The notes under the pieces: generated by a model | Database searches by the model: none | The model's input: only the letters and a program-made list of their open reading frames with translations | Told to the model about the DNA's origin: nothing | Assembly (NCBI GenBank): GCA_025361565.1 | Contig: JANYKN010000042.1 | Span: 62,001-126,000, forward strand | Origin: Bacteroidota bacterium | GTDB lineage: Bacteria > Bacteroidota > Bacteroidia > Bacteroidales > NBLH01 | Direction of reading: 5' to 3' | DNA: 64,000 nt | Translations under genes and position numbers: made by a program | Shown here: piece after piece, positions 1 through 7,731 of the stretch | Numbering within the stretch: position 1 is the first letter of the stretch | Layout of the letters: each line of letters starts with the position of its first letter

Positions 1-248
1 TCGGGAGTAACAAAATGCCAAGTAGGGCGCATTAAATGGGTGCGGATAATTTCGCCATTGTTATAAGCGGTTTCAATTTTTTTATCCGTTGCATTATTAA
101 TTCTATGCCCGATAGCCCATTTGGCCATGGCATAATCCTGTGCTTGCATGGCTCCCATCCAACCCACAATTTCTTTTGCTGTTTCAAATCCTGTTTCAGT
201 AATTTTTTGGTTGATCAAACGTATGTTTGAGATTTCCGATGAGGTCAT
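1..248 (-). CDS. Winged-helix DNA-binding protein, AlkZ/YcaQ-like (partial, N-terminus only)
   Basis: The reading frame starts at an ATG at 248 and runs off the left edge, giving 82 residues. I translated it by hand from the minus strand. It contains the pieces MQAQDYAMAKWAIG and IIRTHLMRPTWHFV, which are hallmark N-terminal motifs of the HTH_42 family (PF06224). Members include AlkZ and YcaQ DNA glycosylases that unhook interstrand crosslinks, and many uncharacterised paralogues. The catalytic part lies outside the window, so glycosylase activity is family knowledge only. The plus-strand frame at 36-230 is a shadow of this gene. Confidence 0.8.
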   Translation of the reverse strand, partial: MTSSEISNIRLINQKITETGFETAKEIVGWMGAMQAQDYAMAKWAIGHRINNATDKKIETAYNNGEIIRTHLMRPTWHFVTP

Positions 249-338
249 TGTGATTTGTTTTCGGGATAATTAATGATTGGATGTTGTAAGTGAAAAACAG
301 GTATGTTAAATTGGAACTTCCAATAATGATAAATCCAA

Positions 339-731
339 TTAATCCTGTTTAAAATAAGCCTGCATGGGTGTAAAATAGAAATCAACCCAGCCTTGTTTGT
401 AATCGGGTTGCCCTTTTGGAATATTGATGTGTGTCAATGTCAATTCACAACCCTCTTTAACTTCATTAAGATGGATTGTTATTTCGGAATCTTCATCCGT
501 TTCAGAAAATTCAGTGGTTCTCCAATGTTGGACTATTTCGGTGTTTGGGATTAATTTTACATTTCTACCTCTAATATAACCATCATGGGCGGTAAATGCA
601 CCTCCTTCGTAAGTACTGCAATCAGCCTCAATTCCTGTCATTTCGGAATGTTTGTCGCTATCGAGCCATGCAAAATAAATGATTGATGGTTTTACAGGGA
701 ATATTGCTTTTATTTGAAATGAATCTTTCAT
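339..731 (-). CDS. SRPBCC/AHSA1-family protein
   Basis: This 130-residue cytoplasmic protein fits a single START/SRPBCC fold of the AHA1 C-terminal-like type. Visible marks are the N-terminal strand DSFQIKAIFPVKPSIIYFAW, the TGIEADCSTYEGGAFTAHDG stretch and the C-terminal helix GWVDFYFTPMQAYF. Family members bind hydrophobic ligands or act as stress proteins. The ligand here cannot be read from sequence. It stands alone on the minus strand, downstream of the partial winged-helix gene's start. There is no signal peptide. Confidence 0.75.
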   Translation of the reverse strand: MKDSFQIKAIFPVKPSIIYFAWLDSDKHSEMTGIEADCSTYEGGAFTAHDGYIRGRNVKLIPNTEIVQHWRTTEFSETDEDSEITIHLNEVKEGCELTLTHINIPKGQPDYKQGWVDFYFTPMQAYFKQD

Positions 732-810
732 GAATGTGTACTTTCTTTTATGCTTGATTTACCATTTTATTGAAATAAAAAATCAATATTAAATGCCGTT
801 GTGCTGAGAA

Positions 811-900
811 GCGAATCCCTTCAAGCGGTTGAAAACCCTTGAAGAGGTTGAGCGTTTCAACTGCTTCGAGGGTCTCCGACCGCTCGAAGGGTAAATGAAA
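811..900. repeat. Interspersed palindromic repeat (CTTCAAG/CTTGAAG family), copy 1
   Basis: The stretch holds GAATCCCTTCAAG (813-825) followed by CGGTTGAAAACCC (826-838), then CTTGAAGAGGTTGAGC and further CTTCGAGG/GACCGCTCGAAGGG palindromic pieces. Near-identical sequence recurs at 63761-63838, there interrupted by 23 nt, and a fragment recurs near 56697-56720. The repeated words are self-complementary, as in REP-type elements. A 62-residue minus-strand frame crosses it but shows no protein-like features. Confidence 0.7.
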
Positions 901-1011
901 CCGAATTACTTTTATCCAAAAACGACATGAAATCAATATTTACACCGTGAAAGTAGTAAATATTGATTTCATTTAAAACTAAGTATTTATAAAATCTGCT
1001 TTGGATTTTTG

Positions 1012-1776
1012 TTATTTAGTTGGCAATCCAGAATTAATTGTGCCAACCGTTTGTACTTCTTCTCCAGTGCCACGGGTAATCCTCGATTTGGCCAGGGTTG
1101 CTGTTTCGGAAATGATGTTGTTGATTGTATTTAATATTTCTTTATAATCGCCATTGACATTTGCATATTTTGAATCTGAATTAATACGTTCCAACAAATC
1201 GTAAAGGTTATTTACCAAATCGGGCCTTATTTTACCTATGGCTACGAAATCTTCTTTGCCAGTATCGTTTGCTTTGGATTGAAATGCATCTTCAAAATCT
1301 ATTTGTGCAGCTTTTAGTTCCAGATACCAATCAATTAATCCAAGACTTGTCAATGCTTCCTGGGCATCTTTGCGATCGAGTTCGGTAAAGAGATGGTTTA
1401 ATTCTGCCGATTCGTCCTGGTAATTGTCGGCGTATAAATCCCAACCGTTTCGAATAAATATTTCCAACAAAAGTTTGGCGTGCAGGCGGCTTGCGTCATT
1501 CAATCTGCGGCTGTTTGCCAATACTGCATCGCGGAGGGCACGGAAAGCATCATCGCGGATTTTGTCTTTGGCCTTTAATATTTCGGCATGTACGGTTTTG
1601 AGACTGCGGTTTATAATGGGTACAAACTTTTCGTAGCCTTGCTTTACCAATGCCAGGATGGTAGCCACAATGCCAGTATTTATTTTTACCGAAGCCTCAA
1701 TGGCAATCAAAATGCGCGAACAAAGGGTTATTAGTTCGTTGTGCGTTAACTTGGATAATGAGATTTTCTTAACCAT
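1012..1776 (-). CDS. DUF6261-like helical protein
   Basis: The 254-residue protein is almost wholly alpha-helical by composition, with no signal peptide or membrane segment. It begins MVKKISLSKLTHNELITLCS and contains a conserved-looking core around residues 70-115 (DDAFRALRDAVLANSRR, LEIFIRNGWDLYAD). The layout matches the Bacteroidota-specific family I recall as DUF6261, of unknown function. That family name is from memory. Its neighbours give no functional clue, and I assign none. Confidence 0.6.
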   Translation of the reverse strand: MVKKISLSKLTHNELITLCSRILIAIEASVKINTGIVATILALVKQGYEKFVPIINRSLKTVHAEILKAKDKIRDDAFRALRDAVLANSRRLNDASRLHAKLLLEIFIRNGWDLYADNYQDESAELNHLFTELDRKDAQEALTSLGLIDWYLELKAAQIDFEDAFQSKANDTGKEDFVAIGKIRPDLVNNLYDLLERINSDSKYANVNGDYKEILNTINNIISETATLAKSRITRGTGEEVQTVGTINSGLPTK

Positions 1777-1980
1777 AATTTTAATTTTAGTTTAATTGTT
1801 TAATTATGGTTTAATAACGTGAGGAAATATGGAATTGTTGCAAATAGTTGAGAATGTTTGCAATTATTTAGAAATTAATTTGAATTTGAAATAGTTGTTT
1901 TTAGCATTTTAATTATCAAAGTAACTACTATAAAACAAACTTTCTTTAACTATTGTTTGAGCCTTGATATTCAAACTTAA

Positions 1981-2376
1981 CTACAATATATCAACAATTA
2001 TTACTAATTTTTTGTTAGTAGATAAAATTGAATCAGTAACTAATTTTATCAAATTATGTGAAACAACATAATTATTGATCTCATTTGACTCAGTCAATAA
2101 AAATACTTTTTCCCTTGATTTGTACTGTTGAGATATTTCTTCAAATTGTGATAATGGATAAATTTTATTTTTAACAATAAAAACAGAATTTGTTAGCTGC
2201 TCAGGTACGACTATTTTAACATCTCTTTGTTTGTAGATAGTTTTTAATGAATCTGAAATCTTCTCTTCGCTAAAAAAGAAACTGTTTTTAAAATAAATAG
2301 TATCTTTTATTATATTTTGAGAATAAATGCAATTTATATGTAAAACAAAATATGCAATAATGAAACACTTGCTCAT
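1981..2376 (-). CDS. Hypothetical secreted protein
   Basis: The 131-residue product starts with a signal-peptide-like stretch (MSKCFIIAYFVLHINCIYSQ) ending in the S-Q typical of Bacteroidota cleavage sites. The mature part is beta/alpha mixed, with no motif I recognise. The DUF3298-like secreted protein lies upstream on the same strand, so both could be exported products of one accessory region. Local AT content is high. Confidence 0.55.
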   Translation of the reverse strand: MSKCFIIAYFVLHINCIYSQNIIKDTIYFKNSFFFSEEKISDSLKTIYKQRDVKIVVPEQLTNSVFIVKNKIYPLSQFEEISQQYKSREKVFLLTESNEINNYVVSHNLIKLVTDSILSTNKKLVIIVDIL

Positions 2377-2452
2377 ATATTACTTTTTTATTAAAATAAT
2401 TTTTTTGGTATTCCTTAATCGAATTTAAATTAAATCATAAATTTGAAATACA

Positions 2453-2539
2453 TTATGAATACCTGGATTTAATTATTTTGCGAATCCTTTCTTCATCTGG
2501 AGAGTAAATTGTTGGCAAATTATTATGCATTGTTTTCAT
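2453..2539 (-). CDS. Possible 28-residue ORF coupled to the DUF3298-like gene
   Basis: An ATG at 2539 overlaps the TGA stop (2536-2538) of the upstream gene in an ATGA arrangement, a classic translational-coupling junction. The frame encodes 28 mostly polar residues (…YSPDEERIRKIIKSRYS) before a TAA. It may be a true coupled small protein, or the remains of a C-terminal extension lost through a frameshift. There is no homology evidence for either. Confidence 0.25.
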   Translation of the reverse strand: MKTMHNNLPTIYSPDEERIRKIIKSRYS

Positions 2540-3501
2540 TTAATCAACTCTTTTAGTTCCTTGAAATCAATAAAATAGTTGAAAATTCCGCAAGCGTAAC
2601 AATCAATAATATATCGGTTAAAGACAAAACCAATTCCCTTATTTGTCATATAGAAATTGTTTAGATTAGCTGCAAAATCATCAAGTTTATGCTTTTTATT
2701 GTCTTGCTCGAATAGTATTTCTGCGATCTTTTTCTCTGACCCTTCAATAAATATATCATTAAAATTTATCTGCTTATTTCTTTTAATATCAAAAACATAG
2801 TAATTTTCAAATTCATATCCATGCACTCCACCTGAATACTCATCTCCGAAATATTTATAGCTTATTATTGAATCGGAAATAAATTGAATATATCCACTAT
2901 TATAAATTTCAAAATGTTGAGGATATTCTTCAAAGAAATCGGAAAAATATTCTTCATACTTTTTAATTGTGTAATTATTAAAACATTCCCAAATATTTCC
3001 ATAGTATTTCTTATCAATATTTAGGATTATAGGGATTATCAAATTCATCAAACCATAATCATCAGGATACATAATTGCAACTTCTATCGGATAAGTTAGT
3101 TTTTTTACTCCTTTAAATGTGTGAGTTAAATCTACTTCGTTGTTAAAAATTTCCCAATTACATTTATGGAGCTGGGGCTTCAAAGCTATTTTTAATTGCT
3201 TAGTGTCCGATTTCCAATATCCTATATTACCTTCAAGAATAATAGAAGCAGAGGTTTCTTCCTCTGTGTTAATTTCATTCCTTTCTTCAAGAATTATTTT
3301 CCCATTTTCCTTTTTTCCTGAAATTTGAATTGGTTTTCCATACATCGTATAGTAATAATATCCATATACATCTATACCATTATAGTTTAAAATCATTTTT
3401 ATCGGATATTTGTCAATAGTTCCTTCGAATAATTGAAGATTTTGCGAAAAAATTCCAAAATAATTAATTGATAAAATAAACAGACTAATTAAGTGTTTCA
3501 T
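2536..3501 (-). CDS. Secreted DUF3298-domain protein
   Basis: The 321-residue protein has an N-terminal signal peptide (MKHLISLFILSINYFGIFSQ). Its C-terminal half carries the DUF3298 (RsiV-like) signature: YSGGVHGYEFENYYVFD, then a lysine-rich turn and INFNDIFI. In this family a sugar-binding or lysozyme-binding-like fold follows a DUF4163-type region. In most Bacteroidota the role is unknown. The N-terminal half (residues 20-150) looks like a beta-sandwich of short strands. Its stop codon overlaps a tiny ORF. Confidence 0.65.
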   Translation of the reverse strand: MKHLISLFILSINYFGIFSQNLQLFEGTIDKYPIKMILNYNGIDVYGYYYYTMYGKPIQISGKKENGKIILEERNEINTEEETSASIILEGNIGYWKSDTKQLKIALKPQLHKCNWEIFNNEVDLTHTFKGVKKLTYPIEVAIMYPDDYGLMNLIIPIILNIDKKYYGNIWECFNNYTIKKYEEYFSDFFEEYPQHFEIYNSGYIQFISDSIISYKYFGDEYSGGVHGYEFENYYVFDIKRNKQINFNDIFIEGSEKKIAEILFEQDNKKHKLDDFAANLNNFYMTNKGIGFVFNRYIIDCYACGIFNYFIDFKELKELIK

Positions 3502-4156
3502 AATTTAAATCACTCCTTGAACCAGATTATCGTTTAATATTGACTAACTTCAAATTCATTTAGTGTTAATGCATTCAATTTTATTTATCAAGGTGTTTAC
3601 TTATATACAATCCTTTTATCTTGAAAACAACCCACAAACAAAAAATAGACCACAAAAGTGGTCAAACCATGAATAACCATGGGTGCTAACCCATGGCAAT
3701 AAGGTTGTGATTAAATAGAATCCTGAAGGGATTCAACATTAACTGATTGTTCAACACCTTCAGTGTTGTTTTACGTCTCTTATAATTCCACGGGTTTGCA
3801 CCCATGGTTATTCAAAGTTGAAGCCCTTTGGGCTTCTTTATATAACATGGGTAATTAAGTAAACACATTAATTTATTTATTTCTAGTTTTATCCAAATTC
3901 AAACATTTCCTACTTTGTTACTTAAGAATTTAACGCAACTTTCGTTTACTGATTGATTCAAGGGCAAATGGTTGGCTAAATAATGATGTGCGCATTTCTT
4001 TTTATTGGCCATTAAGTGATAATCAATGTTTCATAGAATATATTGAGTCATTTTGAATTTTTAACTTCTAATTTTGTTTTTCTTAACCTACTTCCTTCGT
4101 TGCTCAATTTGAAATAATCAATTTCTGATAATTTGGGGTTTACAAATCTGTTTTGA
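3502..4156. other. 655-base gene-free stretch
   Basis: It holds the palindromic repeat at 3671-3850 and the 17-bp word GACTAACTTCAAATTCA at 3542-3558, which recurs at 5543-5559. The remaining 300 bases have only very short frames, for example 37 codons starting at 4012 on the minus strand, with no protein-like signal. A word near 3926 (GAATTTAACGCAACTTTCG) resembles one near 5637, hinting at a degraded segmental duplication. Confidence 0.5.
3671..3850. repeat. REP-like element with 26-bp inverted arms
   Basis: The arms 3671-3696 and 3788-3813 are inverted copies matching at 24 of 26 positions, built around CCATGGGTGC. Between and after them lie three smaller palindromes: GAATCCTGAAGGGATTC, AACACCTTCAGTGTT and GAAGCCCTTTGGGCTTC. 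Similar GAAAGG/CCTTTC palindromes recur at 8705-8850. The pattern fits Bacteroidota intergenic REP/bulged-hairpin families thought to be mobilised by Y1 (TnpA-REP) transposases. No such transposase is in the window. Confidence 0.7.
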
Positions 4157-5011
4157 TTATTCTTTCAACTTTGAAATTGTAAAGTTTATTGGTAATTGGT
4201 ATGACATTTTTATAGTTTCACCATTAATTAAATAATTAGGTTCCCAATTAGGCATTAATTTGACGATTCTAATAGCTTCTGAATCAAGATCTGAATTTAT
4301 ACTTCTAAGAACTTTTATATTTAACAATTTACCATTTGTATCAACTTCAAATCCAATAATTACTTTACCCTCAATCCCTTCTTCTTTTGCCTTTTGCGGG
4401 TATTCGATATTATTTATAATGAATTTTTGCATTTCATCATCACCACCAGGAAAGCATGCTGATTTTTTTTTCAAATCAACAAATGAAATTGGTGTACCAT
4501 TTTTCAAGCCACCAATAAATCCAATCCCCCTTTTATAATAGTAAGTATACACAAGATTATTTTTGTTTTGAACCTTAGTTTCGATTGTTAGTAAATTTGA
4601 ATATGAACAATATGGGGACTTATAGATTCCAATAGTATCTATTATTTTGAATTTCACCGTAGAATCTATATTATACCAAGTAAAATTTAATTCAAGTTTT
4701 GACGGTAATTTCAGAAATTCCTTGTTTGTTTCTTTATGATATTCAAATATTCCAGATGCGTCTTTTCTTAAATATAATTCAGTTTTACTTCCTTTACTAT
4801 ATTCTTGAATTACTTTAAAATACATTTTATTATTGATTGATACATTATCAATAATTTTTTCGGTATAATAGAACCCATCAAAATAATACTTTTTTACTGT
4901 ATTTAGTTTGAGTGGGAGATAAGATTCTGTTGGATTTCCTTGACAATAATCTTGTGAAAATAAATTTAGAGAGAAAAGGAAAATTAAAGTTGCAATTAAT
5001 ACTGATTTCAT
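4157..5011 (-). CDS. Secreted protein with a C-terminal TonB domain
   Basis: The product has 284 residues. Residues 1-19 form a signal peptide (MKSVLIATLIFLFSLNLFSQ). Residues about 20-185 are a beta-rich module with no assigned family. Residues about 195-280 are a TonB C-terminal domain, with YPQKAKEEGIEGKVIIGFEV, a D-T-N-G-K turn, and EAIRIVKLMPNWEP. Classical TonB has an uncleaved N-terminal membrane anchor and a Pro-rich spacer, and both are absent here. The protein therefore looks like a free periplasmic TonB-CTD protein, not an energy transducer driven by ExbBD. Confidence 0.7.
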   Translation of the reverse strand: MKSVLIATLIFLFSLNLFSQDYCQGNPTESYLPLKLNTVKKYYFDGFYYTEKIIDNVSINNKMYFKVIQEYSKGSKTELYLRKDASGIFEYHKETNKEFLKLPSKLELNFTWYNIDSTVKFKIIDTIGIYKSPYCSYSNLLTIETKVQNKNNLVYTYYYKRGIGFIGGLKNGTPISFVDLKKKSACFPGGDDEMQKFIINNIEYPQKAKEEGIEGKVIIGFEVDTNGKLLNIKVLRSINSDLDSEAIRIVKLMPNWEPNYLINGETIKMSYQLPINFTISKLKE

Positions 5012-5051
5012 TTTGTTTAAAGTATAAAAATAAATATGAAATATTTTGATT

Positions 5052-5423
5052 TCAATTTCTTATTAATCTTTGAAAATTTGACTTTGTTTTGGTTAAATCA
5101 TAAAGAATAAATGAGTAACCCAATGTTCCAAATAAAAAAAATAAAGTTGCCGCAATTGCACCGTCATCATCTGATGGACTAAAATAGACCAACTTTATCA
5201 TTAAAACCAGACAACATAAACTATAAATTCCTACGAAAGAAAGCCTTGACTTGTAACCTTTAAGCTTTCCTTTTATTACTAATTTATCGTCTATTAAATT
5301 ATAGGTACAGTCGATAATTTCATCTGAAGATCCAAAGAAAGTCTTGTTTTCTTTTAATTCGAATTTTCCATAACTAATTCTTCCTCTATATTTTTTTTTT
5401 AGAATCTGGAAATAGCTTTCCAT
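5052..5423 (-). pseudogene. Small two-TM membrane protein, downstream part of a gene split at an A10 tract
   Basis: This frame encodes 123 residues with two likely membrane helices (about 60-80 and 88-107) separated by an acidic PSDDDG turn. Its nominal ATG at 5423 lies inside the sequence of an overlapping upstream frame (5386-5523). The two frames join smoothly if the run of ten A (5391-5400) is read as nine, giving one protein of about 155 residues. I therefore read it as the C-terminal part of a gene broken by a homopolymer indel, or one read by slippage. The family is unknown. Confidence 0.5.
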
Positions 5424-5523
5424 TTAGTTCAAATTGAGTATTCGTCAATTGCTTAAGTTTATCAATGAATTCATCTTCAGTCATTGATATTTTAAGGTAA
5501 AATTTATCATTAAAACCTAACAT
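5386..5523 (-). pseudogene. Upstream part of the split small membrane-protein gene
   Basis: An ATG at 5523 opens a 45-residue frame (MLGFNDKFYLKISMTEDEFI…) that ends at TAG 5386-5388, just after the A10 tract. Its sequence is protein-like (ISMTEDEFIDKLKQLTN), and the frame just downstream continues without a convincing ribosome site of its own. Dropping one A joins them as …FPDSKKKYRGRISYG…. The alternatives are a sequencing error, a real pseudogene, or transcriptional slippage producing the full product. Confidence 0.45.
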
Positions 5524-5860
5524 ATATTTCAATTAGAATATGGACTAACTTCAAATTCAAGGAGCATTATTGATTTCAAATTTAATAATTTGCGATTTAA
5601 ACAAAATTTGCTCGATTTATTAGAGAACTATTTAATGAATTTAATGTAACTTTTCGATTTGGTAGATGAAAACTAACAAATTCGTAATCGCAACTCCGAC
5701 AAAAAAACTTCCTATATTCCCTTTTTATTAGCAATCAAATTCCTATCAATTGAAGATTTTTCAATTTTTAAAAGTACAATTCAATAACATTATTACCAAA
5801 GATTTTGGGTTTTATTGCCTAGGCGTTTTGTTTAATAGTGAAAATTGGTTGAATTATCGC

Positions 5861-5962
5861 TGTTTTGTAATCTTTTTGGAAAAAAATACAAGTTGTTTTG
5901 TTTGTTTTGAAATCTTTTAACCAAAATCCGCAGAATTTTCGCTGTTTTAAAATCTTTTGACC
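5861..5962. repeat. Three imperfect direct repeats, period about 40-42 bp
   Basis: The words TGTTTTGTAATCTTTTTGG (5861), TGTTTTGAAATCTTTTAACC (5903) and TGTTTTAAAATCTTTTGACC (5943) recur at near-constant spacing. Two copies are preceded by TCGC. It appears to be a decayed minisatellite with no coding potential. Confidence 0.5.
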
Positions 5963-6061
5963 GAAAAACATTTTTATTTTTCCCTTATTGAAAGGCCTGA
6001 AGTGGAAAATTGGTTGTAAAATGGGTAATTGACAATTGAAATGTTGGTTGGATTTTTGAGG

Positions 6062-6086
6062 CCTTAAGGTTTTTAAAACCTTAAGG
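6062..6086. terminator. Perfect 12-bp inverted repeat, possible transcript end
   Basis: CCTTAAGGTTTT and its exact complement are separated by a single T. It lies about 20 bases past the stop of the gene ending at 6108. No clear U-tract follows on the minus strand, so it may be a REP-type hairpin and not a Rho-independent terminator. Confidence 0.4.
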
Positions 6087-6107
6087 TCTGAAGAGTAACG
6101 TATTTTG

Positions 6108-7070
6108 TCATTCTTTCTCCGCCCTGTATTTTTCTACCTGCAAAATATTGTTCTGTATGTCTTTCATAATCCATCGGGCCCACCAACTGGCATAAAAATT
6201 AAAGGTGGTCGTTAATTTAAAATGACTGTATAAGTGAAGCCTATAAGTAGTTTCGTTTAGCTTTTCCAATTCATAGGTCCCGGTCAACACATCAAAATAT
6301 TCGCCTCCAATAACCACATGTTCGTCCATGGTGGCCGAAGGTATTTCGTGAGCGTATGCTTTAATCGTAAATACCATTTTCTTTTTGTCGATATATTCCA
6401 GTACGGTTTCGTGAAAAACAAGCCCATTTGTAAAAATGGCTTCGCGGCTGGCACCAACGCCTTCAAAATTGAGTTCTGCTTTTACAGGCCTGGGAAATCC
6501 AAGCGTTCTGGTCAACCAGCCTTTATCCTGTTCCACTTTGATTTCTTTTACACGGGTTACGTTTTCCCATATTTTGTCGGCAGGGGATTTAATGTCAATA
6601 AATGTATAAGCTTCGTAAGTTCCGGGAATGGCTCCAATCCAATTTTCGATAGGCGAAATAAACAAAGGGAGCAGCACAAGCACCGAAATATATACTTTGC
6701 TTTCGCTTTTTTTGAGCTTAAAGTAGCCGCCAATCAATCCACCGATGGAAGCTGCAATTAAAAAGAAGGGCAAAATCATCATCCAGCAAGCCCATCCTTC
6801 AATGGCCAATGCAAGGGTGATAAAAAAGAATAAAAAAATGGGTATCCAGGGCATTAGTATTTGGTAAGCGCGTTTTCTGGCTTTGTCTATGTTCGAAAAA
6901 TAGATGGTCAATATACCTACGGTTGTTGGCAAACATACCAAAAATGTGAGCGACATCACCGAAAATAAATCTTTCCAGGTGGCCACGCCAAAAAATAGCC
7001 TTAGAAATATAGCATATCCCGTTGGAATGGCTATTATTTTAACCAATGTGATTAGTTTATTTTTGTCCAT
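6108..7070 (-). CDS. Integral membrane protein with a C-terminal SRPBCC domain
   Basis: The product has 320 residues. Residues 1-150 hold four to five hydrophobic helices, with two basic cytoplasmic loops (KARKRAYQ, KLKKSESK). Residues about 165-315 form a polyketide-cyclase/START-like domain (AYTFIDIKSPADKIWENVTR … ELNFEGVGASREAIF … ETTYRLHLYSHFKL). Such domains bind lipids or polyketides, so a membrane lipid-binding role is plausible but inferred. It follows the NTF2-like gene by 14 bases on the same strand, and the two are very likely one operon. Confidence 0.75.
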   Translation of the reverse strand: MDKNKLITLVKIIAIPTGYAIFLRLFFGVATWKDLFSVMSLTFLVCLPTTVGILTIYFSNIDKARKRAYQILMPWIPIFLFFFITLALAIEGWACWMMILPFFLIAASIGGLIGGYFKLKKSESKVYISVLVLLPLFISPIENWIGAIPGTYEAYTFIDIKSPADKIWENVTRVKEIKVEQDKGWLTRTLGFPRPVKAELNFEGVGASREAIFTNGLVFHETVLEYIDKKKMVFTIKAYAHEIPSATMDEHVVIGGEYFDVLTGTYELEKLNETTYRLHLYSHFKLTTTFNFYASWWARWIMKDIQNNILQVEKYRAEKE

Positions 7071-7084
7071 ATAGCAAAGTAAAT

Positions 7085-7549
7085 TTACTGCTTAATGTAT
7101 GATTTCAATAAATAATTGGTTTGCTTTTGGATTTTAGATTTCATAAATGTGGTCCAACCCAATAAAAAACCTTTCCAACCCATGGCTTGCCTTGACCATT
7201 TCCATAAGTCGAATTGATCGGTATGCCTGATAATTTTGCCATTTTCAAATTCAAATGATGCAGCAATTTTATTGATTACTTTTCTTCCCGTTTGACTAAA
7301 AACATATTCCGCTGTCCAGTTTGCTGATCCTGAAGTCTCATTGGCGATTACATTGTCAAAAGTGATTTTTATGCTTCCTTTGTTTCGGCCAATAAGCATG
7401 CGCCACATATTTTTTGCATCGTCACCTGTCAGTTTTCCAAAAGCAGGATCATTGAATACGATGTTTTGGTCGTAGCAATTGATCATTCCTTCGGCATCAC
7501 TGCGGGCAAATGATTCGTAAAAATTTTGGATAAGTTCCGTATTGCTCAT
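7085..7549 (-). CDS. NTF2-like (SnoaL-type) protein
   Basis: The 154-residue protein opens with the standard NTF2/SnoaL pattern ELIQNFYESFARSDAEGMI followed by YDQNIVFNDPAF, and has the strand-rich middle and FDLWKW end of the fold. These small cone-shaped proteins act as isomerases, cyclases or ligand carriers, so a specific reaction cannot be given. It is the first gene of a likely two-gene operon with the SRPBCC membrane protein. Two hydrophobic-ligand folds together suggest handling of one small lipophilic compound. Confidence 0.75.
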   Translation of the reverse strand: MSNTELIQNFYESFARSDAEGMINCYDQNIVFNDPAFGKLTGDDAKNMWRMLIGRNKGSIKITFDNVIANETSGSANWTAEYVFSQTGRKVINKIAASFEFENGKIIRHTDQFDLWKWSRQAMGWKGFLLGWTTFMKSKIQKQTNYLLKSYIKQ

Positions 7550-7731
7550 TTTGATAATTTCTGTTTAGTATTTGGTTTGATGCTAAATGTAATATAATAA
7601 TGGTTAAAGGACTTTTTGTTTATTTGGGTTTATGGTTCACAATCTGATATCTCCAATATAATCAGGCTGATTTGTAGCGGTAAAATCAATGATAGCGGTT
7701 TAAAGTAATTTAAAATGAGATTATTGAAATG

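Larger units (their letters stand above)
5524..6107. other. 584-base gene-free stretch
   Basis: No credible gene is visible. It contains the 17-bp word shared with 3542-3558, three degenerate direct repeats (5861-5962) and a perfect 12-bp inverted repeat (6062-6086), which lies downstream of the SRPBCC membrane-protein gene. Confidence 0.5.

Noticed and set aside
748-936. 62-residue minus-strand frame
   Set aside because: It lies across a palindromic interspersed repeat and shows no domain or signal peptide.
3899-4012. 37-codon minus-strand frame (MANKKKCAHHYL…)
   Set aside because: It has no ribosome site, neighbours or recognisable motif. It is probably a chance frame in a decayed duplicated segment.
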